64,000 nt of DNA, from assembly GCA_027924585.1 (NCBI GenBank), contig BSBM01000753.1:19699501-19763500 (forward strand), in the 5' to 3' direction. The DNA is from Larix kaempferi (taxonomy: Eukaryota; Streptophyta; Pinopsida; Pinales; Pinaceae). Numbering within the stretch: position 1 is the stretch's first letter; each line of letters begins with the position of its first letter. Made by a program: the position numbers and the translations under genes. A model generated the notes under the pieces. The model was not told the origin of the DNA, did not search any database, and saw nothing but the letters and a program-made list of their open reading frames with translations. Positions 44,196 through 57,028 of this stretch are shown in pieces.

Positions 44196-47100
44196 CGGTC
44201 GAGCCTTGAGGGCACTGGACTCATAATACCAAGGGGTTGTCGGTATCTTCGTCAAGGTTGAATCCAGACAGTCGAACTTCCAGCTCGATCGCCAAATCAG
44301 GTTCAATGTTATTTCAGTATTATATTAAGTGTTTAATGTTATTTCTTTTTGGTTTATTGTGTGATGACACATAGGGAATAGTGATTTCTGGCTCTTACCA
44401 GACGATTATTATTTAAAATATACTCTGAAATTTAAACTATCAACCTTTGCCATATACTGAAATTACAGATCTTGTTTATATTTAAGTTGTATACCTCTGT
44501 TTTACATCTAAATTATGGACCTCTGCTAATTTAGACCTCTGTTTTACGCTGAAATTGTGGATCTTGTTTTAATACTCTAGTTGTAGATCTCTGTTATTTT
44601 TTTTTTTTTTCCTCTGTTATACCCAGATTTGAAACTGTAACGCGTCCATCTCTTGAACCACGTCTCTGTTCCTAGAGTTCGTCTTAGGTCTCTGCTCTTT
44701 CCTGGGTTGTGGGATCACTTACGCCCAGATCGTAGAAATCCACAACTCTGCTCTTCGTGCCCCCGTAGATCTCCGTTGTGCTGGAATGATTGTATGACTA
44801 GGCGATAGGAACACAACTCGTGTGTAGGGCACAGTACTAAATTCTTGATTAAGCAATTTACTGGTTGAATTTAGTAATGATGGATGGCATTTGGTTTACT
44901 TACGGAGAGGTTAGAGTTAATGAATTCTGAAGTTCGGTTAGTTGATTTTTGTCCATTGTTTAGAGGCACCAGTATGCTAACGTTTGAGCTCAATTGGATA
45001 GCAATCTTATCAGTTTATTGTATTTGAATCCCTGAAATCTTAGTGACGATCTCTGCAATGATAGTATCCCTGGATCTTTACCAAGAAATATTTAAGTGTA
45101 TTTCGTTCTGGCTTGCATAGAATTTATGTTATTAATCGTCTTTGATGGATGCCAGATTAGATCGTAGCCTGCCCTCTGTAATATTATTTGGATTGTATTT
45201 TGAATCCGAGATGTTTGAATACCTGAACCCTCCGCTGCGAGAATCTATCCTAGGTTCCACGCAGCCTCTCTAACGGTGGAGTAAATTCCTATGTTTCCCT
45301 TGCTGCGTTGTGCAGCTGACTCCCCTACGACTCCGCTGATTTAGATCACGCACCCTCGAGTGCCTTCTCGTTTTCATCTTTCGTACTGTAGATCTGTGCA
45401 AGAATTCCTTTTCTCTGCATTACCTACTGTGCCGAGCCGAACTCCTCCAGATCCGGTTATCTCATCTAATTTAAGAGTGGTATCCTTACACCGTACCATG
45501 TGGATTCAACTGCTAAATTCTGGGCTATCGTGTCCCTACCCCATGCGATCATTCTGGAAGATTATGAACTGGGGTTACGCCATGTATTCCTTGAGAAACA
45601 TGAAATAAAAAAATGTAATTGTCACCTAAACACTTAACCGTATGTATGTATGATAATTGTATTACGTGTCTGTAATAATAATTATATATGTTTGCCTCCA
45701 TAATAGTTGGGACATACACACTCTTGCTGTCAACCGTCTAACGCCTAGAGTAGGAGATCAATTGGATTCTACTCCTGCCACTTGTAGAAGACACTGAGAG
45801 TCATCTGGATGTTGTCAAAAGCTTATGCTGAAGTTTAGGGAGTGATCTGCCACCTGTCGAGCTCCCTCACTAGCCATCGATCATATCGCCGTGAGGATTA
45901 AGATGTGTATAGTTCTACTACAATTTAACCCGATTATAAATTATATTTTAGAAGAAACGTTTGTTACAACTACAATTTAATCCCATTGTAAATTACATTA
46001 TATCTCAGCAGAATTGTTTAGCTCAAGCTGCAAATTATATTGCCTCGGGGAAAAGAATTTGTAGGTTGATTGTTTATAAAATTATATAATCTGATTGTTA
46101 AAGAAAAATATATCGTGATTCCCAAAGTTCCAAATTCAAGCCAAGTGTCTAATGGGAAATAGTTTTGTAGCAAAACTGCATCGGGCCTCGGCCAATCCCA
46201 ACCGCATTTAGACCAATCGTGTGCCAAACCACACAGCAAATCAAGGGTCAACGATAGTCCATTTACATTGCACCATGGAAAAGAAATTTAAGTCGGCTAT
46301 CATATTAGAATTATATAATTCTATATCAATTTTTATGCATAATATTTATGCATAATAGGATTGTATACACTCTTGGTTAAAGACTGTTAAAAGATAAAAT
46401 CCTTGTAAACTATATATATATAAATTAAATTGTGAAAGCTAATTACGATAGTCAGAAAGCCAAACTAGTCCTACTAATAAGCTTCAATCCAAATGTCGCC
46501 GAATTCTATAAGAGTATTTCAATAAACATTGAATAAACCCATTCTGTAAACATGCCAATGAAATATTATCGAATTCTTTATGAAAATATATATTGGCACG
46601 ATAATATCCAATAAGAGTAATGAATTCTTGTGGAAATATATATATATATATTGACATCATAATAATCAAATAAAATATTAATATATATATTGACATCATA
46701 ATGATCAAACAAAACATTAATAAATATTTTGTAAAAGTATATATGGATATGACAATGTTCAGATACAACATTAACGAATCCCCTTGTAAATGTATATATG
46801 ATATAACAAAGGAATCGAGTCACCAGTTTTAGGTTGAGTTATTGATAAAATGTTAATATGAATATATTCCCTATTTATGAAGGAACACGTATAGTAATAG
46901 AATTGGTAAATGGGCAGGTCTACACCACTAGAATGAACATCTAGATGTTGGAAGGAGTTGTGTTAAGGAATGCAATGTGAGGAGGATAGGTATAGTATGG
47001 ATGGTCCTAGTAGAATTATAATGTTCATATGTTAATGTAGATGTACTTAAGAACAAAATAAAATGTTGGTAGATAATTGTATATGCCTTGCTATATAGAT

Positions 47101-49703
47101 CACATAAAATTATTGATGTGAATACAACTGAGAATAAGGTAAAGTGTTTTATTGATTATTGGTATACACCTAAAGGATATAAGAATATATATATATGGAT
47201 TAATCAAGTCAAAGGTTTAGTTAGTTATATATATATATAGATATAGTTACACAAGGTGTTATGTTGTAGTTAATTGGGGAATTATATATTTAGACATAAT
47301 ATTTTGTAGTTTTGTTATGAGACTTATTGTATGATGTTACTTGTGATTGAATGATGAGATACAACATATATGTATAGTTGAGTCATTTATGGTGGGAAAC
47401 GCAATTTAAGATTGCATGTATAATGAAGAGTGAATTGGAGAAATCTATTTACATATAAATGTGTCACTTAGGACCATTAATGGTATATCAATGTGTATCT
47501 TGTGATTAAGGAATTATAGGCACCTATTAAATTGTGTATTATTTCACTCTTAGAAGTATTGTGAACCTAAAGGTTTTATGATCAAAATATGTCACAAAAC
47601 AAATCAATGTTATAGATCACACCTCATGTATTAAGTAAACGCGTATTTAATTATCGCTTTTACATATTCCCTTGCATAATGATCTTATTCATATACCATG
47701 AAGGAAGTATAATACGAGTAATTCTATGTGTTAAAGATCATACCTAAAGCATTCATTAAATGCACATTTAATTATTATAAAGGTCTTTTACATAAATATT
47801 TGCATAGTGATCTTGTTTGTATACCAGGGAAGATGTTGTATGAGTAATATTGTATGAGTAATCTTAGGTGTTGAAGAGTACACCTAATGTAGGAATGAAA
47901 AGTATACTTTATTAATATACTTAATATACTTTATAGAAGTTAAATTTTAATATGCTCGACTAAATCACTAAGTTACGACACTTCTTATCGAATTAAGAAG
48001 CAATTTTGTTAGCAATCATGAAATTGGAAGGAGTCTTATGATGATATTAAATGATTTATACATTGATTAGTAAGGATAGATAGTCTCCCTGGAACCAGTA
48101 ACTTGCAAACTAACTACCAACGGTATCGTATTCAGGGATGTTTGATGTTTATCTCTCGACTTGGAGGAAAGGATAACCAAATGAATTTGAAATATTGATT
48201 GGAATTGTTGTGCAAAATGATGATTAGGTAACTATGGTATGGCTATGGAGGCAAGATAACCTGTAGTTAAAATTGGATATCACAGATCTTCGTAGACCCT
48301 CGTGAATGAATAAGAGATATAGGAAATCCTGTTGGGACTGACAATTATGGAATGTATTATCGGATTGATATGAGACGAAGTTATGATTAAGTTCCTAAGG
48401 GTGTATTGTAATCGTACTAGATTTGATAGGAGCTAATGAATTTAACCACTTATGCTTATAGCCTTGAGTATTGGAGAAAACTAGAATTCAATGACGATAA
48501 GGATGTATGAATCTCTTTATTATATACATGTATTGTGTATCAATATAATGTCTTTTAAAATATTTTTGAGAATGACTCTTACACTATTGAATTAAATATA
48601 TTATGTTCAAATAGAATGTAAAACATGGTTATTGTGGATGTATTTAATGATAAATGACAAGTAATGACCATATATGAATTTAAAGAAAGAAGTGCTTAGA
48701 TAATTTTGAAGGTAGGATGCTTATGATTTACTATCAAGAATGAATGAATATATAATGTTTAATAAATGGGAGATTGTGACTTACGATGAGCAATGCATGG
48801 AGATCGACGCGGAAAAATCAGAGCTGCGATTTTTGCTTCTTCTCCTTCGGCAATGATACTCCCAGCTTCTCGAACAGGTTAGAATTCTTCTTCTCTAAAA
48901 ATGCTAGTATGAAAGATTGAATGATATTCAGGGTTCATATACTTTGATGATGAGCTATGAGTCAAGAATTTTATCGATTGGTTGTAAATGCTTATTTTCT
49001 GAAATCAAGGCGATGGCTTCGCAGGTATACACTACTAGTTTGTAATCGTGCTTTGAAATGTGAAAAGGGAGAAGTTAGACTTACTTGAATTATAGAATCT
49101 TAACTGTGCTTAAGTTAGGAAGAGAAGAAAACTTTACATGACTTTGTTTATAAAAATCTGAGATTATACTTTTAGCTATACTAAGTAAAAGGCACTCTAG
49201 TACTTAATTATACTTTGGATTATGAGAAGAGAGAGGTTGCATGTAAGATTAATTCAGTAAAGGTTAAGGAATGTATTGAAGAATAGAATTGGGAAGGAAA
49301 ATTCTTATTTTGAAATCCGGACATTGTTTTGAACATGTGATAGTTATACGTAATTACAGAAAAGGGAGAAGTTGGAATTGAACATTTTATCCCTTATGTT
49401 GAAATATGTTAGTGTTTTCATTATTTTCGTAAATGATATACTTATAGTTTTGTTGAATTGAAAGAATTTGTTGTAGACGATTTCAATCTCGGTTACAATT
49501 AGTGAGTCAAGAGAGAACTATTGTGGGGATTACTACACTACGAAAGGTACGATTTAGTTATACTACCAATTATACAACTTATACTTATATGAGGGTAGAA
49601 AAGAAGAAATGAAAATTTTCTTATCGATTGTGGATATATTGAAGAAATGAATGTGAAAAGAAAGTGACAACTCACCATGGAAGCACATGAGACTTAACTT
49701 CGG
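44196..49703 (+). other. Interior of element B, no coding region recognised
   Basis: The leader (44215-44340) resembles part of the gypsy LTR (about 14150-14290), including GGGGTTGTCGGTATCT. 44460-44640 has repeated CCTCTGT phrases. A degenerate tandem repeat of about 65 bp rich in TATATATTGACATCATAAT occupies 46560-46830. 48780-49703 matches the interior of element C. Short open frames here are AT-rich chance frames or repeat-driven. Confidence 0.55.
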
Positions 49704-50058
49704 TGTAATGCCCCTAAAATGATTGTGGACTTTAAGGGCACATGTCGAGTGACCCGGTGGAACAGACTTCAATAAAGTGGCCCTTCGAGTTAGGATGTGC
49801 CTTAATAAGGGAGAATCACTTGATGATGTGCATGACTATAGTTGATAAATGAATTAATGAATTAAATTATATGTGTGGAGTGGGATAATTGATTGATTAG
49901 TTCTTGCTTAAATGCTTATCCTTGATTGATCAAGTCAAAGTACAGCAGGACAGTTACAGTCCTAGCTCTGTCACTTGGGAGGACGCAATTGAGATGCGTC
50001 ATAGCTGTCCGCATTTATTCTGAACTTCGGGACGAAGTTCTAAATAAGTAGGGGTGTA
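49704..50058 (+). repeat. LTR extension before the element B 3' LTR
   Basis: Begins TGTAATGCCCC like an LTR, continues into a pol-tail remnant (GTCACTTGGGAGGACGCAAT), the perfect hairpin GAACTTCG-GGA-CGAAGTTC (50022-50040) and the PPT AAATAAGTAGGGG. Same composition as 38301-38687 of element A. No PPT lies before 49704. Confidence 0.7.
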
Positions 50059-51826
50059 TGTAGTGCCCCTAGACTAATGTAGACATTGAAGGCACCTGCT
50101 AAATGACCCAATTGTTTGAAACATTAATATAATAATCCTTTGATTTTATTTTGAGTATATTTATGATTACGATTGATTGATATATGTGCATTTGGGTAGT
50201 TATTGTGAATGGACAATTTCATGTTGTTTAACGATTAACTTTGATATGAAAACTGTACATATGAATGATGCTTAACGACTAGCTGTGCAATTGATTATGT
50301 GATTAGACGAAAGAGTAATGATTAAGTAAATTATAGATGCTTAATGAAGCAACAGATTTATAAACCAAATTGTGATTATCGAGGACAGTGCTACTAATTT
50401 ATGTTTGTGAGAAATGTGTGTAGTGACAGGTGAAACGGTTCACCAACGGACACACAAAGGAATATGAAGGGTCATAGAGTACGAGTAAATCACACATAGG
50501 GAGAGCGACGATGATGTCGACTTCCAACGGAATACCACGCTTGAGCAGATAAGCACTGATCCGCTTGCTCAAGAGGAAAGCGTGAGGGCGTACGAGGTGA
50601 GCCACGACGGAGCTGGTCACGTACGAGTTGGGGGGCGCGCAGTGAGAACGGACTCACTCCTCAACGCCATTAGTCCCTAATAGCGTGTAGACGGAGGATG
50701 GAAGGTAACGGATCCTGAAATCCCTACATGAAGTTCCCGCAAGTCAAAACGGAAGGATGACGGCAGAAGGGCCTGACGGTGCGGTACCCTGTCGAGAACG
50801 GAAGGAGTGATTGCAAGGACCCAATGATGTGGTGCCTTTCCGAGGAATGGAAACTATGGATGACTGGACTCGACAGAGTGGTTCCATGTCAGAGAAATTA
50901 AATTAAGGAACAAGGAGGCCCAACGGCATGACACCGGGTCCCTAGTAAAAGTTGATTGCTAAACTTAATTGCGTTGAAACGTATAATTTTGCACCTAGAA
51001 ATTTACTTAGAAATGCATTTGAGTACTTTAGGCATTTGCACATAAATGATTACTTTGGAATTTAAATAATATTAAGTGTTATTTAGGCATTGCACATGAA
51101 AGGATATTCCTGATTACTTAAAAATATTATAATTATTTATTTAGGAGCAAAATGGAATCCTAGGCATGGACACCTAGTCAACTCCACCTACACCACAAAT
51201 CTAGGATTTAAGTGAAATATCTAGGGGACAAACATGAGCAAACTTAGGGATGTTGGTGCATCTCCTATAGAAACTGACACTTGGATGGGTGAGTTGTTTT
51301 TCATTAAAGAATTAATTAAATAATTATTTATGCATGAAGCGACATGTGTCGCAAGGGATTTTCCATTAAAAGGGAGAATTTGGGGATGGGTAAAGGACCC
51401 AGACCCTGGATGACTATTGTAATATTGAGTTACCTCATTACTTGCTGCTATTAAGGGTTTGGCTGGAAATCTTGGTGGGGGGGAATCCCAAACTAGGTTT
51501 CTTGATTTTTTTTTGTGTGTGTGAGCTCTACGACCCAAAGCTCGAGGGAGGCCATGCGACTGAAAGCATGAGCCTATGGTTGGGTGGCGAAGCTAACGGT
51601 TGCTTCGCTAATGGTTAAACGAGCTTTGCTGGAGCGATCCTACGAAAGACGAAGGCAACAATGGACCAGCCGGATCGGGTTGACAGGTTAAGGTTTTGCT
51701 TATTTTTGTTAAGTTATTCACGCTTTTTATTTTATTTTTCCAGTAACTATGATGGCTAATTTGTTTGTATGAAGTTGTTAAAGTTTCAGGTTCAGTTCAA
51801 GGCGACCCTAAAGGAGGGGTCCTACA
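50059..51826 (+). repeat. 3' LTR of element B
   Basis: 1768 bp, TGTAGTGCCCC to GGGGTCCTACA. It contains hairpin I as a perfect 6-bp stem GGTGAA-ACGG-TTCACC (50429-50444) and hairpin II (50627-50665) with inner stem AGTGAG/CTCACT. Confidence 0.88.
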
Positions 51827-53843
51827 CACCTTTAAACTTTACAGAGTCGAAACCCTTAGCATATTTTACAAACTTATTCAAAACACAGAAACCATTTTCA
51901 AAATAGTGCTCAAGGCCTTTGACATCATATAGTTGAACGATTCAAATAAAATCTAAGTTAACAATCCATCCTTTGATAAAATGAAAGATACATGCGAGAC
52001 TAGGTCTTGGCACTTACAGAAGATCGACTATACAGTCGAAATTTATAACTTTTGGAATTATCTTTTTACAAAATGAGTTCAAGGTTTTAAACCACAACAA
52101 GAATCAAACTTATGAATTTAGCTTTGGTAGGGTTACAACCTAGCCATTACGGCTCTTGGCCTTTAATATAAACTTCAACATACTATAAACATTCAGGAAC
52201 GAGCTCTTCCCTTATCATTTTTTTATCAAACATCGAATAAAATAACGTAAAACTGCCAAGAGTATTGCTCTCTCAAGCCGACTCTTATAAACAAAAGTTT
52301 ATAAACAGAACCAGGCCCTCATTACCATGAGTCCCTTCAACATTTTCATTTTAATGATGATAGTAAACACAATGTTCTACCTCCTAAGATGACGAATGTC
52401 AATACATTGAAAATATTCCAAAACTAAACTTATTTATTACCACAGTTCTTTACAGAGTGCGTTGAGAAACCAACGAAGAAACAGGTCGAGGGTTACTCCT
52501 CCCTATACCAAAACCTTGCCTCATGGCTAAAAGGATTTACAACCATTGTAATGACTAGCATTTAAAAATAAAACAGAAGTCTCGGATAACCAACATAGAC
52601 GAGCATTATGCCAAGGACTTATCCTGAAGTTCTATGGATGCTCACGAGGATGTCGCCAAGGCTTACCAGACTTCACAAGATCTCATCCTGGACTTTCTAA
52701 CAGTAAGGACAATGCCGAGGAGTCACCTACCATTACAACATACTGTGTAGTTAAATAAAGTTAAAAAACTTAACAATATTTATAGAACTTATTAATGATA
52801 AACTATGTAGAAGTATAGACTGAGAATATGACTTACATGGCAAATAAAACCTTGCTTCTGGACCGAATACTCTTGCAACCGACGAGAACTAGAGTCTTAC
52901 AAACCACTAGAAAACTCAACAAAGGAAGCGTTCAGCTCATAGAGCTTACTATTGGAAGTATACAAACCACAGTTCATGGTATCGAACCTTGGAGAGGTGC
53001 TTCAAAACCCTATTAGAAACCCTATGAATCTGCAGGCTTGTCGGCCTCTCTAGACCCCACTCATTGCAAACAATTGAATGCCCAGGTTATGCCTTCGACG
53101 AAGTAACTCCAAAGGCAGTTAGGGCCTCACTAATACCAAGAAACACCATGTGAAGACCACCATGGTGGATTCCAATAGGCATTCCACTAAACACGCTTTT
53201 AATGCAGTTTAAATACCATAGCTGCCATCATACGTGGAGTCTGCCATCACAATCCACATTACGGATTAAATGTTTTGGCCTTCAACTTGTATAAACATAC
53301 AGCCATGGTATAGTTTGGCTACGTATTATCAAAGGTCAAATCATCATTGTTTAATATCCAAGGGTTACGTAGAGTCCTTGTTATCAAACCCTTGTACTAG
53401 AATAAAAACCATAGAGTGCATAACAAGGTTCATTCATAGTCATTGATATAGTGAGCTTAGGTTTATGACACCCAAACTTTCATATAGAGCATAGTTTGAA
53501 ATCCGACGTTATGTTCCAAAGTTAACATAATAAAACTAATACATAGGGTTATGTACATAGTGTATAAATATCAAAATATAAGAATAAAGTTATAGTGATA
53601 GCATTTAAGCTTAGGATATGATCCTATTATTATATATTCAAATACATGTTGTAATTCCTAAGAGTAGGATTTAAATGCCTTTAGCATTGACATAAAAGCT
53701 CAAAACTTTCAACGATACCTTAATACAATACAAGTGTAATAGAAATAACACAAATTATGAGAATTGAATTTAATTATTATGGAATTATGTAAATAATATC
53801 ATACAAAATACAACCATAAAACTGAAGATCAAACTATAATAAA
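51827..53843. other. Spacer, no gene recognised
   Basis: AT-rich with no recognised coding region. It does not continue the sequence left of element B, which points to a deletion or rearrangement at one border of B. Confidence 0.35.
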
Positions 53844-54346
53844 TGTCACCCTAGAACACCTCGGGTCCTTCTATTTTTCTCTTTCTAAACATTGAAGGAA
53901 AACTGAAGTTTAATTAAGACCTCTTTATACACTTTGAAAGAAGTATCGCTCTTACTTACAATCTGTGATAGAAGTTCAAATGCTTTAGCTAAATAGCTAA
54001 GTAATCCTCGAGGTGCCCATAGGACCCCTTCATCATCATCAAGAAAGTCAACAGTTAACACTTATAATGAAACCGGTATCAAGTTAAATATATAAAGTAT
54101 CGACATCTAAATAAGTAACCATAACTAATCTAGGATGCATGATTTAGGTAAAAACATCCAACAACATCATAATATAGACACAAACACATTTCGCGTGTTT
54201 TGTAATACAACATACAACCATAATCAACATAATGTGTTATTACAGTATGTCGTTTAGATAAACAAATAAACATTTATTATACTTTCGCATAGCAATTATA
54301 GCACTTAATGCTACTCTGAAAAATTTAAAATTTTTGGGATATTACA
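53844..54346 (+). repeat. Candidate 5' LTR of the second gypsy element
   Basis: The right end ATATTACA is fixed by the adjacent primer site. The left end is proposed at TGTCACCCTAGAACACC because it gives a TG start and 503 bp. There is no second LTR to confirm it. Confidence 0.4.
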
Positions 54347-54348
54347 TA

Positions 54349-54360
54349 TGGTATCGGAGC
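54349..54360 (+). other. Primer binding site of the second gypsy element
   Basis: TGGTATCGGAGC, one mismatch to the initiator-Met tRNA complement, two bases after the putative LTR end. Confidence 0.8.
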
Positions 54361-54489
54361 ACAAGTTCGAACTCTAGTCCTGAAGTAGGCTCATGCGTGC
54401 AAAACAGAAAATGAAAACAAAAACTTCATTACTAACTTTTTATTTAAATTTTTTTATGTACTGAACAACTTGACATTTAATTTGCAAGT

Positions 54490-56320
54490 ATGGACATACT
54501 AGAAGAATCAGTAATGGATAGATCTCCTCATAATGAAGCTAATAATAACGAACATGAAAATATTAATGAAAAAATCTACATAGAACTAAATGATCAATCA
54601 TCTGAATTATTACGTACGGTTAAGGACTTAAAAACTGAAATAAGAAATGTTAGAGAAGAAAACGAACGAATTTTAAGAGCACGGGAAGAATTGAACCAGA
54701 TTTTAATAGAAAAGCATCATCATGATGAAAAAGATAAGAGAACAGAAGTAAAATCTGAATTTGGAACTATGTCCTACAAACACAGAGATAAGAAAATGAA
54801 GTACTATAAAATTGAAAGTAACTCTTCTTATTCTGAATCTGATGATAAAACTTATCGCAAAAAGTATAATTCTGATCAAGACAGTAGTGATAGTGACTGT
54901 GGTCCTAAGAAAAAGCGTAAACATTATGAACAAATTTTAGGGGAATTTAAAAAGATAAAACCCCAACTTTTAATGGCAAAATTGAAAAGGGAGAGGCAGC
55001 TAAAGCATGACTATCCGGTATGAAGAAGTATTTTCAGATTTACGATTACTCATCTCAATTAAAAGCTAAGATGGCCATATACAATCTAACCAAAATGGTA
55101 GACATTTGGTGGCAAGATATAAAAAGAGTTAAAATCATTAAAGATAAGAATATAAAATGGAGTACATTTAAGAAACTGTTTAAGAATTTTTTTTTATCCG
55201 AATAGTATTACGAAGATAAGTCGGAAGAATTTTATGATTTAAAGTTGGCTTCTATGACTAGGAAGGAGTTAAGTAGCATATTTCTCAGCTTGTTAAGGTA
55301 TGTACCTTACCTAGCTAAAGAGAAACCTAAGATACAAACATTTATTACCTACTCACCCTTCAACATAAAAGATAGAATTGAATATGACAATCCTTCAACT
55401 TTTGAAGAAGCCATGAGGAAGGCTAATTTCTGTTTTGAACAGAATAAGAAAAGAGAAGATGTATCGAGTTGGAGGAATAATAAACCGAGTAATTATGAGC
55501 ATAAGAAGAAAACTTTTTGTTGGTTGTGGAGCCATGTCTTCCAGTCTCATAGATGATATTGTCTTAGCCGTGCACCCCGGAGGATTGTACACCCATTCTC
55601 CATTTTTAGGGGTTCAGGGGAAACGCCCGCAAGAAAAAAATTTGGGGCTATTTTTTCCAGTTGTTTTGCGGGCCCATGGTTTTGGGTATCCCGTGGTATT
55701 TTTCCCATTGTATTTTCCCTATAAAAGAAATACATTGTAATATGGCTAGGGTTGATGTATTAGGTTTTATGCATTGTAAATATCTCTAAGATCAGAAGAG
55801 AGACTGTGAGTGTGAAGAGGAAGTGCAATGGCTATGTTGTAGGTTGTATCCTTTCACTTTGTTGGACAGAATAATAATAAGGACTGGAAAATTCAGTGTG
55901 GACGTAGCCCAAGTTGGGGTGAACCACAATATATCTGTGTTTCTCTTGTAATGTGTGTGTGATTATAGTTGCATTTCTGTTTATTATTATTGCTCTGCGA
56001 TTCTATTTTTCTAACACTTTTAATTTCAAGAATTCTGGGAATAATAAAAATTTTAATAACAAAAATTTTCATAATAATAATAATTATAGAGGTAATGCAC
56101 CACAGAATTTCACAACTGCAAGGAATGTGCCTAATAATAATGATAACAACAACAACAATAATAATAATACTGTAAATGTTGAACAAAGACTACCTTTAAA
56201 GTGTTATGACCGCAATGGACCACATACTAAAGGAAAATGCCCACTTAAGAGAAGGATAGTCAACAACATTCACACCATACAAGCGGAACCAAAAGTTGGT
56301 GATGTAGTAAGAGAAATGCC
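54490..56320 (+). pseudogene. gag: Gag of the second gypsy element, split by a solo LTR
   Basis: The N-terminal part (54490-54970) starts at ATG 54490 and has a coiled-coil-like charged region (LLRTVKDLKTEIRNVREENE) and a Ser/Asp/Lys-rich stretch ending FKKIKP. After a frameshift near 54975 the capsid-like domain follows: MKKYFQIYDYSSQLKAKMAI, WWQDIKRVK, FYDLKLASMTRKELSS, LLRYVPYLAKEKPKIQTF, then NPSTFEEAMRKANFC. One stop lies at about 55203. The solo LTR sits after HKKKTF, and the frame resumes in an Asn-rich region at 56022. The zinc knuckle reads CYDRNGPHTKGKC, with the second Cys changed to Arg. It is not functional. Confidence 0.88.
55518..56016 (+). mobile_element. Solo LTR of a copia-type element inside gag
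   Basis: 499 bp, TGTTGGTTGTGG to TTTCTAACA, flanked by an exact CTTTT duplication (55513-55517 and 56017-56021). A TATA box, CCTATAAAAG, lies at about 55717. Removing the insert and one duplication rejoins the gag frame exactly. No PBS or PPT remains, which fits LTR-LTR recombination. Confidence 0.92.
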
Positions 56321-57028
56321 TAGGCTAAATGCAGCGCTGGAAAATCGACAAGCAGGCCATCAAACTTCTATGGTCGAGATGGAAGGTATGGTACAAAAAA
56401 AAATATTTTTCCATCTTAATAAATCCAGGTTCAAGTTTGAGTTACATATCACCTGATTTAGTGAAAAGTTGCAAGGTAAAGGTAGAAAAATTTGATAACT
56501 TGTGGTTAGTTCAGTTAGAAACAGGCACCAAAAGAAAAGTTACAAAGTTTGTCAAAAGTTGCAATTTACTTATGAGTCAGTTGAGGACACAAGTTAGATT
56601 GAATGTTTTACCATTAGGGTCATATGATGTATTAATTGGCATTGACTGGATTGAATAACATAGAGTAATACTTAATTGTTATGAAAAGTATTTTACTTGT
56701 TTGAATAATGAAGGAAACACTAAAACAGTAAAAGGAATCCCTAGGAAAACCTCTGTTAGACAAATTTCTGCTTTACAAGTAAAGAAATCTGTAAGGAAGG
56801 GTTGTAAAATGTTTGCTGTAAATATGATTAATGACAAGTATTCATCTAAAGAAGATAAGATAAAATTGGAAGACATACCTATTATTAAAGACTTTTCTGG
56901 TGTATTCCTGGAAGAAATTCTAGGACTACCTACAAAAAGGGAACTTGATTTCACCATTGAGTTAGTACCGGGTGCAGTACCAAACTCAAAGGCTCCTTAC
57001 AGAATGAATATTTTGGAATTAAATGAAC
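56321..57028 (+). pseudogene. pol: Protease and start of RT of the second gypsy element
   Basis: The region after gag has LNAALENRQAGHQTSMVEME. A frameshift follows at an A-run near 56396, and then the protease active-site loop reads LINPGSSLSYISP, with Asn where the catalytic Asp is expected. SYDVLIGIDWIE ends at a stop (56656). The linker GIPRKTSVRQISALQVK leads into the start of [15 protein letters not shown] and SKAPYRMNILELNE, after which homology stops at about 57028. Confidence 0.86.

Larger units (their letters stand above)
42844..51826 (+). mobile_element. Element B: plus-strand non-coding LTR element, 5'-truncated
   Basis: The 5' LTR remnant (42844-44181) and 3' LTR (50059-51826) align at a constant offset of 7645 bp with few differences. 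A primer site follows the first and a PPT precedes the second. The first about 430 bp of the 5' LTR are missing, so no target duplication can be scored. The 5.9-kb interior has no gag or pol. LTRs and leader are related to element A (opposite strand) and to the solo LTR at 61069. Its interior (48780-49703) is an uninterrupted relative of the site into which A inserted. Confidence 0.82.
53844..57028 (+). mobile_element. Second Ty3/gypsy element, 5' part only
   Basis: A candidate LTR, primer site, gag, protease and the beginning of RT are followed by an abrupt break at about 57028, so the remaining RT, RNase H, integrase and 3' LTR are absent. Gag is split by a solo LTR (55518-56016). Protein motifs differ clearly from the element at 12837, so it is another lineage. 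Confidence 0.82.

Noticed and set aside
46484-46823. Minus-strand open frames rich in Ile/Tyr that look like membrane segments
   Set aside because: They are translations of a degenerate TATATATTGACATCATAAT tandem repeat; composition explains the hydrophobicity.
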